Assembly (NCBI RefSeq): GCF_003994255.1
Contig: NZ_ML133853.1
Coordinates: 1-64,000 of the forward strand
Source of the DNA: Brachybacterium paraconglomeratum
Lineage (GTDB): Bacteria > Actinomycetota > Actinomycetes > Actinomycetales > Dermabacteraceae
Direction: 5' to 3'
Length of the DNA stretch: 64,000 nt
Made by a program: the position numbers and the translations under genes. The notes below the pieces were generated by a model that did no database searches, was not told the origin of the DNA, and saw nothing but the letters and a program-made list of their open reading frames with translations. Position 1 is the first letter of the stretch. Each line of letters starts with the position of its first letter. Positions 45,529 to 53,772 of the stretch are shown here, piece after piece.

Positions 45529-46296
45529 TCAGACCAGGGCGTGGCGCTCCATCAGCGCCGCCGCCCAGACCGGGTCGTCGACGGTGAGGGTGTCGCAGCC
45601 GAGCTCGAGGGCCCGCTCGAGCTCCTCCTCGGTGCGTGCGGTCCACAGGTTCAGGGCCACGCCGAGCTCGGCAGCGCGCTCGACGTCGGCCTGACGGGCG
45701 TCGGCGATCCGCACGCCGGCGTGGACGACGCCGAGGTCTCGGCACGCCTGCCACCACTCGGGGCTCGTCGCGGTGGTGGTGAGCATCCGCGGGATCCAGG
45801 GCGCGACCTGCTGCGCGTGCTGCAGCGGCTCCTGGTGGAAGGAGAGCAGCACGGCCGGGGCGGCCGACGGGTCCGTCCAGGCCTCCGCGCCGCCGTCGCC
45901 GAACTCCTCGGCGAGGACCTCGAGCACCCGCTCCACGGCGCCCGGCGCCTTGATCTCCACCAGCAGCGGCACCCGGGTGCCGTCCTCGCGCACGGCCGCC
46001 TCGAGCACCTGGGCGAGGGTCGGGATGTGCTCGCCCTCCCCCACCAGCACCCGGTCCAGCTGGGCGCGGGTCAGGTCGGCGACCGCGCCGGTGCGCAGCG
46101 GGGAGTCGGCCTGCACGGTGCGGTCCAGGGTCGCGTCGTGGAGGATCACGTCCTGGCCGTCGGCGCTGAGGTGGACGTCGCACTCGAGCAGCGTCGAGCC
46201 CTCGGCGACGCCGCGCCGGAAGGAGCGCACGGTGTTCTCGGGGTCGAGGGCGGCGGCGCCCCGGTGTCCGACGAGGGCGGGCTGCGTGGGGGTCAT
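45529..46296 (-). CDS. Glycerophosphodiester phosphodiesterase (copy 2)
   Basis: 255 residues, the same family as the gene at 44578-45306 (VGHRGAAALDPENTV, ECDVHLSADGQDVILHDAT). The two differ in many positions, so this is an older duplication or separate acquisition with possibly different head-group preference. ATG 46296 has aggag at a slightly long spacing. It lies 128 bp after the binding-protein gene, beyond the 34-bp palindrome. Confidence 0.93.
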   Translation of the reverse strand: MTPTQPALVGHRGAAALDPENTVRSFRRGVAEGSTLLECDVHLSADGQDVILHDATLDRTVQADSPLRTGAVADLTRAQLDRVLVGEGEHIPTLAQVLEAAVREDGTRVPLLVEIKAPGAVERVLEVLAEEFGDGGAEAWTDPSAAPAVLLSFHQEPLQHAQQVAPWIPRMLTTTATSPEWWQACRDLGVVHAGVRIADARQADVERAAELGVALNLWTARTEEELERALELGCDTLTVDDPVWAAALMERHALV

Positions 46297-46375
46297 GATG
46301 GGTGGTTCTCCTGGGTGGGATGGTCGGCAGGGCGAGCGGCCGGGGCGGGCCGCCACGGCTCACCCCCCGGGGACG

Positions 46376-46409
46376 GCGGGTCCCGGTCGCCGCGGCGACC
46401 GGGACCCGC
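46376..46409 (-). terminator. Loopless perfect 34-bp palindrome after the binding-protein gene
   Basis: Both 17-bp halves are exact reverse complements. It starts 15 bp beyond the binding-protein stop codon and probably reduces read-through into the phosphodiesterase genes. Confidence 0.75.
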
Positions 46410-46423
46410 TCAGGGCAGGACGC

Positions 46424-47824
46424 TCAGTTCCAGCCCTCGAACTCCACGGCCTCGTAGTCCTCGCGGTTGTCATCGAGGGTCTCCTGGAGGGTGGCCGCGA
46501 GCGCGTCGAGCACCTTCTTCGGATCGGCGCCGTCGCCGTAGACCTGCGCCTGCGCGGCGCCGATCTCGGTGACGGAGCCCTGATCCCAGTTGGTGTAGTC
46601 CGCGGTGCGGGCGTTCTCGAGCTGGGCGAGCGCGACGCCGTAGTTCGGGTTCTCCGCGACGAGGTCCTTGACCGCCTGGGTGTCGGCCGCGGCCTTCACG
46701 ATCGGGACGTAGCCGGTGCCCGCGTGCCACTCGGCGGACTTCTCCGGCTGGGCGAGGAAGCGGAACAGCTCCGCGCAGGCGTCCTGACGGTCCTGGGAGT
46801 CGCTGCGCACGATCGAGAGGCCGGAGCCGCCGGTCGGGACCTGCTTCTCCTGGCCCTCCTTGGAGAGCATGAACGCGGTGCCGACCTCGAAGACGCCCTC
46901 GGTGGCGGCGGTGGTGCCGGTCAGCCCGGCGGTCGAGCCGCGCATCCCGGCGGTGATGCCGGAGGCGAAGTCGGTGCCCGCGGCCTGCGCCATGTAGCCG
47001 AAGCCGTCCTCGTGGATGAACTTGCGCTGCCACTCCAGCCACTCCACGCCCGCGTCCTCGTTGATCGTGACCGCGAAGTCCTCGTTCGCGTTCGCCCCGC
47101 CGAAGCCCCAGATGTCGGCCTGCGCGTGCCAGGCGTCGTCGGCCCCGACCGCGAGCGCCGCCAGCGGACGGCCCTCGACCTCGATCTTCGCCAGCTCAGG
47201 CGCGAACTCGGCGAGGTCCTCCCAGGTCTCGGGGCCCTCCTCGGGCAGGCCCGCCTCGATGTAGCGGGTCTTGTTGTAGTAGAAGAGCGGGGTGGAGCGG
47301 GCGAAGGGCACCACGAAGGTCTCGCCGGCGGCCTTGCCCTCGGCGACGTAGTTGTCGATATAGACGTCGAGGCTCCACTCGTCGTCGAAGTAGCTGTCCA
47401 GCGGTGCGAGCGCGTCGGAGTTGTAGAACTGGAGCCACTGCATCTCGGGGAAGCAGACGATGTCCGGGACCGTGCGGGCCTGGAGGGCTGCGGTGAACTT
47501 CTGGTTGAGGTCGGCATAGCCGCCGACGGACTCGGCGATCGCGACGATCTCGTCCTGGGACTCGTTGAAGGCCGCGAACTGCTTGGCGAGGACCTCGTAG
47601 TTCACCCCGGTGAAGGGCGCCCAGAACAGGATCGGGGTGCGGCCCTCGTACTCGGAGGGGACGGTGAGGTCGGCCTGCGAGAAGCCGTCACGGACGGAGC
47701 CGTCGGCGCTGCCGCCGCCCCCGCCGTTCGGGGCGCCGCAGGCGGCGAGGCCGGCGGCGCCGGCACCCAGGCCGAGAGCCGCCATCATGGTGCGGCGGGA
47801 GAGGTTCAGGGGGCTGCGGGACAT
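46424..47824 (-). CDS. UgpB-like ABC solute-binding lipoprotein
   Basis: 466 residues from ATG 47824; an ATG two codons earlier is too close to the aaggag site. Signal sequence SRRTMMAALGLG with lipobox GLAACG. The body resembles UgpB (FWAPFTGVNYEVLAKQFAAF, QARTVPDIVCFPEMQW, GFGGANANEDF), a family that binds glycerol-3-phosphate or glycerophosphodiesters. The two adjacent phosphodiesterase genes support that ligand. It is the third gene after the two permeases. Confidence 0.85.
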   Translation of the reverse strand: MSRSPLNLSRRTMMAALGLGAGAAGLAACGAPNGGGGGSADGSVRDGFSQADLTVPSEYEGRTPILFWAPFTGVNYEVLAKQFAAFNESQDEIVAIAESVGGYADLNQKFTAALQARTVPDIVCFPEMQWLQFYNSDALAPLDSYFDDEWSLDVYIDNYVAEGKAAGETFVVPFARSTPLFYYNKTRYIEAGLPEEGPETWEDLAEFAPELAKIEVEGRPLAALAVGADDAWHAQADIWGFGGANANEDFAVTINEDAGVEWLEWQRKFIHEDGFGYMAQAAGTDFASGITAGMRGSTAGLTGTTAATEGVFEVGTAFMLSKEGQEKQVPTGGSGLSIVRSDSQDRQDACAELFRFLAQPEKSAEWHAGTGYVPIVKAAADTQAVKDLVAENPNYGVALAQLENARTADYTNWDQGSVTEIGAAQAQVYGDGADPKKVLDALAATLQETLDDNREDYEAVEFEGWN

Positions 47825-47967
47825 GTGCATCGCTCCTTGGAGACGGGCCGGACCGGAGGGCTCCGGTGCGGTCGGGCGGGGTCGTCGGGTCGTGCGGGAC
47901 CGGGGCCGAGCGCTCGTGCGCCCGGTCCGGCGGGTTCGGGGGTCGGGCCGGAGGGGCCCGGAACGGT

Positions 47968-47990
47968 CGGGACGGCGCGGGGCCGTCCCG
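47968..47990 (-). terminator. Short hairpin between permease and binding-protein genes
   Basis: A 9-bp perfect stem (cgggacggc/gccgtcccg) with a 5-nt loop, 7 bp after the permease stop. It may stabilise mRNA or partly terminate. Confidence 0.5.
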
Positions 47991-47996
47991 TCGGCC

Positions 47997-48920
47997 TCAC
48001 TTCATGGCGCCGGCGGCGAGGCCGCCGATGATGCGCTTCTGGGCGAGGAAGAAGAGGATCAGCATCGGCAGAGAGACGAACACGGCGCCGGCCATGATCA
48101 CGCCCCAGTTGCTGTAGCCCTCCTGGCTGCGCAGGAACAGCAGCCCGATGGGGAGGGTGCGCATGTCCTCGGTCGAGGTGACGATCAGCGGCCACACGTA
48201 CTCGTTCCACTTCCCGACCATGACGATCAGGGTGGCGGTGAGGATCATGGGGCTCGACAGCGGCACCACGATGGTGAGCATGCGGCGGATGTGGCCGGCG
48301 CCGTCGATCTCCGCGGCCTGCAGGATGTCCTTGTCGATCGTGCGCATGTACTGGTAGATCAGGAACATCGCGAAGGCGCTGGCGATGCCGGGCAGGATGA
48401 TCCCGGCGTAGGTGTTCAGCCAGCCGAGGTTCGCCACGGTGATGTAGTTGACGATCAGCGTCACGTGGCCCGGCAGCATCAGCGAGGCGACGATCAGGCC
48501 GAACACGATCTTCTTGAACCGGAACTCGACGAACACGAAGGCGTAGGCGCACAGGATCGCGAGCACGATCTCGAGCACGGTGCCGACGCCGGTGGTGATG
48601 ATCGAGTTCAGGAAGAAGCGATCGAACGCGGCGGCCTCCCAGGCGCCGACGAAGTTCGAGAACGTCAGCTCGGTGGGGATCCACTGCAGGGGCCAGGTGT
48701 AGATGTCCTGGTGCGGCTTCAGGGCCGAGGAGAACAGCCAGTACAGCGGCACCAGGAACACCGCGATCGTGGCGAGGACGCCGAGGACCAGCAGCGCGGT
48801 CGCCCAGGCCGGGCGGCGGGGGCCGCGGCGGCGCCCGGTGTTGCGGGGCACGGAGGTGCCCTCGGGGGCGGCCGTCCCGTCGGGGAGCTGGGCGGAGGGG
48901 GCGGAGCTCAGGGTGCTCAT
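47997..48920 (-). CDS. Carbohydrate/glycerophosphodiester ABC permease (UgpE-like)
   Basis: 307 residues and six membrane helices, with a basic Pro-rich N-terminal tail. The EAA loop (EIDGAGHIRRMLTIVVPLSS) that docks the ATPase is clear. Its ATG overlaps the stop of the first permease gene (ATGA), so the two are coupled. Confidence 0.92.
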   Translation of the reverse strand: MSTLSSAPSAQLPDGTAAPEGTSVPRNTGRRRGPRRPAWATALLVLGVLATIAVFLVPLYWLFSSALKPHQDIYTWPLQWIPTELTFSNFVGAWEAAAFDRFFLNSIITTGVGTVLEIVLAILCAYAFVFVEFRFKKIVFGLIVASLMLPGHVTLIVNYITVANLGWLNTYAGIILPGIASAFAMFLIYQYMRTIDKDILQAAEIDGAGHIRRMLTIVVPLSSPMILTATLIVMVGKWNEYVWPLIVTSTEDMRTLPIGLLFLRSQEGYSNWGVIMAGAVFVSLPMLILFFLAQKRIIGGLAAGAMK

Positions 48921-49942
48921 GAGTCGTAGTTCACCTTCTTCTCGCCGTAGCGGACCTGCACGTAGGTGATGACCAGGAGGATCGCGAGCAGCACGGTCGC
49001 GGCGGCCGAGGCGCTGCCGATGTCGAACTTCTGGAAGGCCTGCTCGTAGACCATCCAGCTCAGAGTGCTGGAGGAGGTCCCGGGGCCGCCGCCCGTCATG
49101 ATCGAGATGATGTCGAAGGCCTGCGCGGCGGAGATGATGCCCGTGATCGAGAGGAAGAACGTGATCGGGCTCAGCAGCGGCAGGGTCAGGTGGCGGAAGA
49201 GCTTCCAGCCGTGCGCGCCGTCGAGGGCCGCGGCCTCGTAGAGGTCCTTCGGCAGGTCGAGGATCGCCGTGTAGCAGATGACCGTGACGAAGCCGAGGCG
49301 CTGCCAGGTGTAGGCGATGGTGATGGACCACAGCGACCAGTCCGAGGTCGTGGTCCACGCCGGGGAGTCGGCGCCGAACAGCGAGAACGCCCAGCGGGAG
49401 AGGCCGTAGTTCGGGTCGAACATGAACAGCCACAGGATGCCGACGGCGGCGCCGGGCAGCATGTGCGGGGCGAACGCCATGGTCTGCGCGAAGCCCGTGA
49501 AAGGGACCTTCGTGGCCAGCAGGCTGCCCAGCAGCAGGCCGAGCACGAGGGAGCCGATCACGCTGACCCCGGTGAAGATCAGCGTGTTCATCAGGACCTG
49601 GCCGAAGCTCGCCGAGGTGAACAGATCGACGTAGTTCGCCGCGCCCACCCACTCGGGGACGGGCTCGACGAAGTCCCACTCGAAGAAGCTCAGCCCGATG
49701 TTGTACAGCGCCGGGTAGTACGAGAAGACGATGATCGCGAGGAAGTTCGGGGCGATCAGCGCGAGGAAGAGCAGCGCGTCGCGACGGGCGCGGCGGCGAC
49801 GCTGGGGAGAGCGCCGACGCGCGGGCCGCTGCGCGGCGGGGGTCGCGCCGGCCGGCGCGGACTCGACGGTCGCCTCGCTCGGCGGCGCACCGGCAGCGGC
49901 GGCCGTGCGGTCCGGGCCGTGGGTGCGGACGGGGGTAGTCAT
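48917..49942 (-). CDS. Carbohydrate/glycerophosphodiester ABC permease (UgpA-like)
   Basis: 341 residues with a hydrophilic N-terminal stretch of about 55 residues (basic cluster RRRSPQRRRRARR) before six membrane helices. The EAA loop reads EAAALDGAHGWKLFRHLTLPLL. It is the first gene of the operon; its ribosome site lies inside the LacI operator at 49942-49955. No ATPase gene is present, so the transporter must borrow a shared ATPase, as MsiK-dependent systems do in actinobacteria. Confidence 0.92.
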   Translation of the reverse strand: MTTPVRTHGPDRTAAAAGAPPSEATVESAPAGATPAAQRPARRRSPQRRRRARRDALLFLALIAPNFLAIIVFSYYPALYNIGLSFFEWDFVEPVPEWVGAANYVDLFTSASFGQVLMNTLIFTGVSVIGSLVLGLLLGSLLATKVPFTGFAQTMAFAPHMLPGAAVGILWLFMFDPNYGLSRWAFSLFGADSPAWTTTSDWSLWSITIAYTWQRLGFVTVICYTAILDLPKDLYEAAALDGAHGWKLFRHLTLPLLSPITFFLSITGIISAAQAFDIISIMTGGGPGTSSSTLSWMVYEQAFQKFDIGSASAAATVLLAILLVITYVQVRYGEKKVNYDS

Positions 49943-49955
49943 GGGAGCGCTCCCA
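49942..49955 (-). promoter_or_regulatory. LacI-type operator 1 (TGGGAGCGCTCCCA)
   Basis: A perfect 14-bp palindrome with the CG-centred core typical of LacI/GalR operators. It overlaps the ribosome site of the UgpA-like gene. An identical core recurs at 50231-50246. Confidence 0.8.
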
Positions 49956-50230
49956 GCTTCCTGGTCGGGACAGCTCCGAGGGGCTGTCGGGGGACGACGG
50001 GCTGCGCGACGGACGCGCCCTGCCCGGGGCGGGCGGCCGTCGGCGGACCGGAGGGTCCGCCTCGCCCGCTGCGCAGGATCGGGATCCGGGAGCGGGCACA
50101 TCGAGGACCCGGGCGGCCGCGGGGCGGGCGCCGGCGTTCTCGACGAGGCCACCGTAGAAAGCCGCGGGACGATCCGCCAAGGAGCCGTCGAGTTCGGTGA
50201 ACCGACCGTGAACAGCGCCTGACCTCGCAG

Positions 50231-50246
50231 GTGGGAGCGCTCCCAC
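50231..50246. promoter_or_regulatory. LacI-type operator 2 (GTGGGAGCGCTCCCAC)
   Basis: A perfect 16-bp palindrome containing the whole of operator 1. It is about 290 bp upstream of the transporter operon and 264 bp upstream of the divergent LacI gene. The two operators could loop, and may also control the regulator. I saw nothing else in the 567-bp divergent region 49943-50509. Confidence 0.78.
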
Positions 50247-50509
50247 GACCTTCCGGGCCGGTCTCCGAGCACCCCTGGGCACCCCCGGTCCGCCGCGCGT
50301 CCACCGGAAGTTCACCGTCCCGGTGCCGACTGTTCGTCGTCGGCCCGGACGCGCTCCGGACCCCCTCCCCCGGTCTTCACCTGCAGGTCACCTGGGCGGT
50401 CCGCAGCACCTTTGCGGCCGGGCTATCCTGCCCCGGACCAGCCGCCGACGCGACGCGCACCGGAGCGCTCGTGCAGCACCCCGAGGCATCCGGGACGGGA
50501 GGAGCCGCC

Positions 50510-51559
50510 ATGCCGCGACAGCCCACCATGGAGGACGTCGCCCGCGCGGCCGGGGTCTCGCGCTCCACGGTCTCGCGGGTCTTCCAGAACGACGGGGAGC
50601 GGGTCTCCCCCGACACCCTCATCGCCGTGCACGAGGCCGCCACGCGCCTGGGCTACGTGCACAACCTCGTCGCCAGCGGGCTCGCCATGCGCCACGGCCG
50701 TCAGCTCGGCCTGCTGATCCGCGACGGCACGAACCCCGCCTACGGGCACCTGCTGGCCGAGACGAACCGGGCGGTCGAGCGGGCCGGGCGCACCCTCATC
50801 TCCGTGACCGCCTCCCGCCACGACTACGGCACGGCCGAGGTGGCCGGACTGCGGCGCCTGCTCGGCCAGCGCGTCGCCGGAGTGTTCGTCGGCACCGGGG
50901 TGACCGCCGCCGAAGACCTCGTGGAGACCGTGACCTCGGTGCCGCTGATGATCGTCGGCCGCCCCAACGAGCATCCCCGCATCGAGTCCATCAGCTACGA
51001 CGAGCGCGCCCACGGCCGCACGGTCGCCGACGAGATCGCCGCGCACGGGCACCGACGCGTCGTCGTGCTCACCGCGCCGCTGCTCTACTCGCGCGTGTTC
51101 GACCTGCGGATCCGCAGCCTCGTCGAGCGGTGCGCGGAGCTCGGCATCTCCATCCTCCCCGTGGACCTGCTGCCGGTGGAGCAGGGCGTGGTACGCGCCC
51201 TGGACACCGCGCGGCAGGAGGGCGCGAGCTGCATCGTCTGCCCCGTGGACTACGTCGCGCTCGACCTGCTGCGGGCCGCCGCCGCCCGCGACGTGCGCAT
51301 CCCCGAGGACGTCAGCACCCTCGGCTTCGACGGACTCGGCGACGGCCTGGACCTGGTGGGGCTCGCGACGGTGCGTCTTCCCGTCGAAGAGGTCGCCGCC
51401 CGGGCGGTCGAGCGGATGGAGGAGCTGCTCGTCGCCGCGCAGGAGGACCACGAGGGCCCGCTCGCCTCCGCCCCGCCGCCGGCGCGGCACACGCTCGTCG
51501 AGGGTGAGATCGTGCCCGGACGGACCCTCGGGCCGGTGCCCGCTCACCTGCGGGGCTGA
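50510..51559 (+). CDS. LacI-family transcriptional regulator of the Ugp-like operon
   Basis: 349 residues. The N-terminal helix-turn-helix and hinge are classical (TMEDVARAAGVSRSTVSRVF, ending SGLAMRHGR where the hinge helix is expected), followed by a periplasmic-binding-like effector domain (LGLLIRDGTNPAY, VSTLGFDGLGDGL). ATG 50510 follows gggaggagccgcc. It is divergent from the transporter and surrounded by the two identical operator cores, so it is very probably their ligand-responsive repressor. Confidence 0.93.
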   Translation: MPRQPTMEDVARAAGVSRSTVSRVFQNDGERVSPDTLIAVHEAATRLGYVHNLVASGLAMRHGRQLGLLIRDGTNPAYGHLLAETNRAVERAGRTLISVTASRHDYGTAEVAGLRRLLGQRVAGVFVGTGVTAAEDLVETVTSVPLMIVGRPNEHPRIESISYDERAHGRTVADEIAAHGHRRVVVLTAPLLYSRVFDLRIRSLVERCAELGISILPVDLLPVEQGVVRALDTARQEGASCIVCPVDYVALDLLRAAAARDVRIPEDVSTLGFDGLGDGLDLVGLATVRLPVEEVAARAVERMEELLVAAQEDHEGPLASAPPPARHTLVEGEIVPGRTLGPVPAHLRG

Positions 51560-51574
51560 GCCGGCCGCGCACGG

Positions 51575-51627
51575 TCAGGCAAGCCTGCCCGAAGTGCATC
51601 ATCGCAGGTCAGGGAAGGCTCACCCGG
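51575..51627 (+). promoter_or_regulatory. Two IdeR/DtxR-like boxes upstream of ferritin
   Basis: Sites at 51575-51593 (tcaggcaagcctgcccgaa; 12 of 19 consensus positions) and 51609-51627 (tcagggaaggctcacccgg; 11 of 19) lie 34 bp apart, ending 37 bp before the ferritin start. In mycobacteria tandem IdeR boxes upstream of ferritin genes mediate activation by iron. These are degenerate matches. Confidence 0.5.
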
Positions 51628-51664
51628 GGTGACAACGACTGGTCGGAGGACTACCGTCGTGCCC

Positions 51665-52186
51665 ATGAAGATGAGCAACGATCTCGAGAAGAAGTTCCAG
51701 GACCAGATCACCCTGGAGTTCGCCGCATCGATCACCTACCGCCAGCTCGCCATCGAGGCGGATGAGCAGGACCTCCCCGGCATCGCCGCGTGGCTGCGGC
51801 ACCAGGCCGACGAGGAGATCGTCCACGCCAACAAGTTCATCCAGCACGTCTCGGACCGCGGCAACCACGCCGCGATCGGTGCCCTCTCCGAGCCCGGCGT
51901 GAAGCCCGGCCTCTCGGTGCTGGAGATCTTCGAGGCCGCCCTCGCCCACGAGGAGAAGGTCTCGGAGTCGATCCGCGAGCTCTACCGCAGCGCGGACAAG
52001 GAGGGCGACTACGATGCCCGCCCGCTGCTGAACTGGTTCGTCGACGAGCAGCTCGAGGAGGAGGCCACCGTCTCCGAGATCATCGGCCGCGTGAAGCTGA
52101 TCGGCGAGGACGGCTCCGGCCTGCTGCGCCTGGACGCCGAGCTGGGCTCCCGTCCCACCGAGTCCACCGAGGCCGACGAGGACTGA
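51665..52186 (+). CDS. Non-haem ferritin
   Basis: 173 residues forming a four-helix bundle. The ferroxidase ligands are visible: E18, Y25, E51 and H54 (DEEIVHA), E97 and Q129. It stores iron as ferric mineral in a 24-mer. ATG 51665 with the preceding GTG frame judged non-coding. The acidic C-terminal tail (TESTEADED) is typical. Control by the two IdeR-like boxes would complement repression of the uptake operon at 1467-5528. Confidence 0.93.
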   Translation: MKMSNDLEKKFQDQITLEFAASITYRQLAIEADEQDLPGIAAWLRHQADEEIVHANKFIQHVSDRGNHAAIGALSEPGVKPGLSVLEIFEAALAHEEKVSESIRELYRSADKEGDYDARPLLNWFVDEQLEEEATVSEIIGRVKLIGEDGSGLLRLDAELGSRPTESTEADED

Positions 52187-52268
52187 GCCTCCCTTCGCGG
52201 CCCGGGGCGTGGAAGACTGACGCCCCGGGCCGCGACGTCGCCGCCCGCCGACGAACCCGGAGGTCAGC

Positions 52269-52715
52269 ATGCCGCAGCCGCAGAACTCGCCCTACGTCGC
52301 CTTCCCCGGCAACGGCCAGGAGGTGCTCGCCCACTGGCAGGAGCTGTTCGGCGGCGAGCTGGAGATGATGACCTACGACGAGATCCCGGATCTCTCGGGC
52401 TTCCCCTTCACTCCGCCCCGCGGGGCGGTCGCCCACGGCACGCTCACCGGCGGCCTGTTCACCGTCTCGGGCGGCGACGCGATCGGCGGGCCGGGCGACG
52501 AGCTGCCGCCGCTGGGCTCGGACGTCTACTCCTTCCTCATCGGGCTCGAGGACGTGGAGTCGGCGAAGTCCCTCTTCGCACGGATCGCCGAGGGCGGCGG
52601 GAAGGTCGCGATGCCCTTCGAGCTCGCACCCTGGGGCGACCACTACGGCCAGGTCGTCGACCGCTTCGGCGTGATGTTCGCGCTGGTCGTGGGCGGGAGC
52701 TCGACGCAGAGCTGA
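52269..52715 (+). CDS. VOC-superfamily protein (PhnB-like)
   Basis: 148 residues of the PhnB/3-demethylubiquinone-9 methyltransferase-like VOC group: YVAFPGNGQEVLAHWQELFG at the N-terminus and MPFELAPWGDHYGQVVDRFG near the end are the typical paired beta-alpha-beta modules. ATG 52269 follows ggaggtcagc. The ligand is unknown; no metal-binding triad can be assigned with confidence. Confidence 0.88.
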   Translation: MPQPQNSPYVAFPGNGQEVLAHWQELFGGELEMMTYDEIPDLSGFPFTPPRGAVAHGTLTGGLFTVSGGDAIGGPGDELPPLGSDVYSFLIGLEDVESAKSLFARIAEGGGKVAMPFELAPWGDHYGQVVDRFGVMFALVVGGSSTQS

Positions 52716-52835
52716 CCGCAGGTCGTCGCCGACAGCTCGATGCGGAGCCGAGCGCGCGTCGCGCCCGCACGGCGGTCGCGGCGCACGGCGGGCGCGCCGA
52801 CCACGACGCGTGTCGGCACCTCGCGGTGCCGCCCC

Positions 52836-53420
52836 TCAGCGCGTGCCCGCCCCGTCGCCGCGCAGCCGCCGCACGGCCCGGACGACGGCCCGCTCGCGCG
52901 CGGGCGCGTCGCGGGCGGAGAGCACCGGGTGCAGCACGCTGAAGCGGTTCGTGCGGTTCAGCGCCTCGAAGGCGGCGCGTGCCGCGTCGTCCTCGGCGAG
53001 CGCGGCCGCGAGCTCGGGAGGGACCTCGGCGGTGGCCGGGCCTGCATAGGCGGCGTCCCAGCGACCGTCCGCGCGGGCACGCTCGACCTCGGCGCGACCG
53101 CGCTCGCGCATCCTGCCCTCCTCTTCGAGTCGGGCGATGATGGCGACGTTGCGCTGCGACCAGATCGAGCGCGGCCGGCGCGGCGTGAAGCGCTGGAGGA
53201 AGGTCCCTTCGTCCCGGCTGCGCCGCTGGCCGTCGATCCAGCCGCTGCACAGCGCCTCGTCGAGGGCCTCCTGATAGGACAGGGACGTGGGGTCGAGGGT
53301 CCCCTTCTTCGCGAGCACGAGCCATTCGCCGTCGCTGCGGCCCTCGTGCGCGAGGAGCCAGCGCCGCCAGGCGGGCGCGTCGGCCAGGACGAGCGGCTGC
53401 TCGGGGGTGCTCGCGGTCAT
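52836..53420 (-). CDS. YdeI-family protein (OmpD-associated type)
   Basis: 194 residues. The family blocks are clear: WRRWLLAHEGRSDGEWLVLA, SYQEALDEALCSGWIDGQRR and FTPRRPRSIWSQRN. ATG 53420 follows ggaagga. YdeI-like proteins are linked to resistance to cationic peptides in enteric bacteria; in actinobacteria the role is unknown. It is divergent from the interrupted LLM gene. Confidence 0.9.
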   Translation of the reverse strand: MTASTPEQPLVLADAPAWRRWLLAHEGRSDGEWLVLAKKGTLDPTSLSYQEALDEALCSGWIDGQRRSRDEGTFLQRFTPRRPRSIWSQRNVAIIARLEEEGRMRERGRAEVERARADGRWDAAYAGPATAEVPPELAAALAEDDAARAAFEALNRTNRFSVLHPVLSARDAPARERAVVRAVRRLRGDGAGTR

Positions 53421-53477
53421 GGCGGCATCCTTCCATCACCGCTGGTTCCGTTTTCAACTACTTGATAGGGTGCGGTC

Positions 53478-53729
53478 ATGCGTGCCTTCGGATTCCTCAG
53501 CTTCGGCCATTACGGCGGCAATCCCGCCCAGGGCGGGATCACCGCCCGCCAGATGCTCCACGACGCGATCGACATCTCGGTCGGCGCCGACGAGCTGGGC
53601 GTGAACGGCGCCTACTTCCGCGTCCACCACTACGCCCGCCAGTCCGCCGCGCCGATGCCGCTGCTGTCCGCGGTCGCCGCGCGCACGCAGCGGATCGAGG
53701 TGGGCACGGGCGTGATCGACATGCGCTAG
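53478..53729 (+). pseudogene. 5' fragment of an LLM-class flavin-dependent oxidoreductase, interrupted by the integrated element
   Basis: 83 codons starting at ATG 53478 (TAGGGT ends 6 nt upstream, leaderless type). MRAFGFLSFGHYGG to GTGVIDMR is the N-terminal quarter of a bacterial luciferase-like monooxygenase. The frame stops at TAG directly after DMR, where the element begins. The rest of the protein resumes in frame at 62300, beginning DMRYENPLYLAEEAAA. Before insertion the product would have had about 357 residues. Confidence 0.9.
53717..53728. other. attL core (12-bp direct repeat, left copy)
   Basis: cgacatgcgcta is repeated exactly at 62300-62311. On the left it is part of a perfect 22-bp palindrome (53717-53738). 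It lies 45 bp before the serine recombinase start, as expected for an attachment site next to its integrase. Confidence 0.85.
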
Positions 53730-53772
53730 CGCATGTCGGGGTTGCAACACTCGTCCACGTAAGCTTGGTTGC

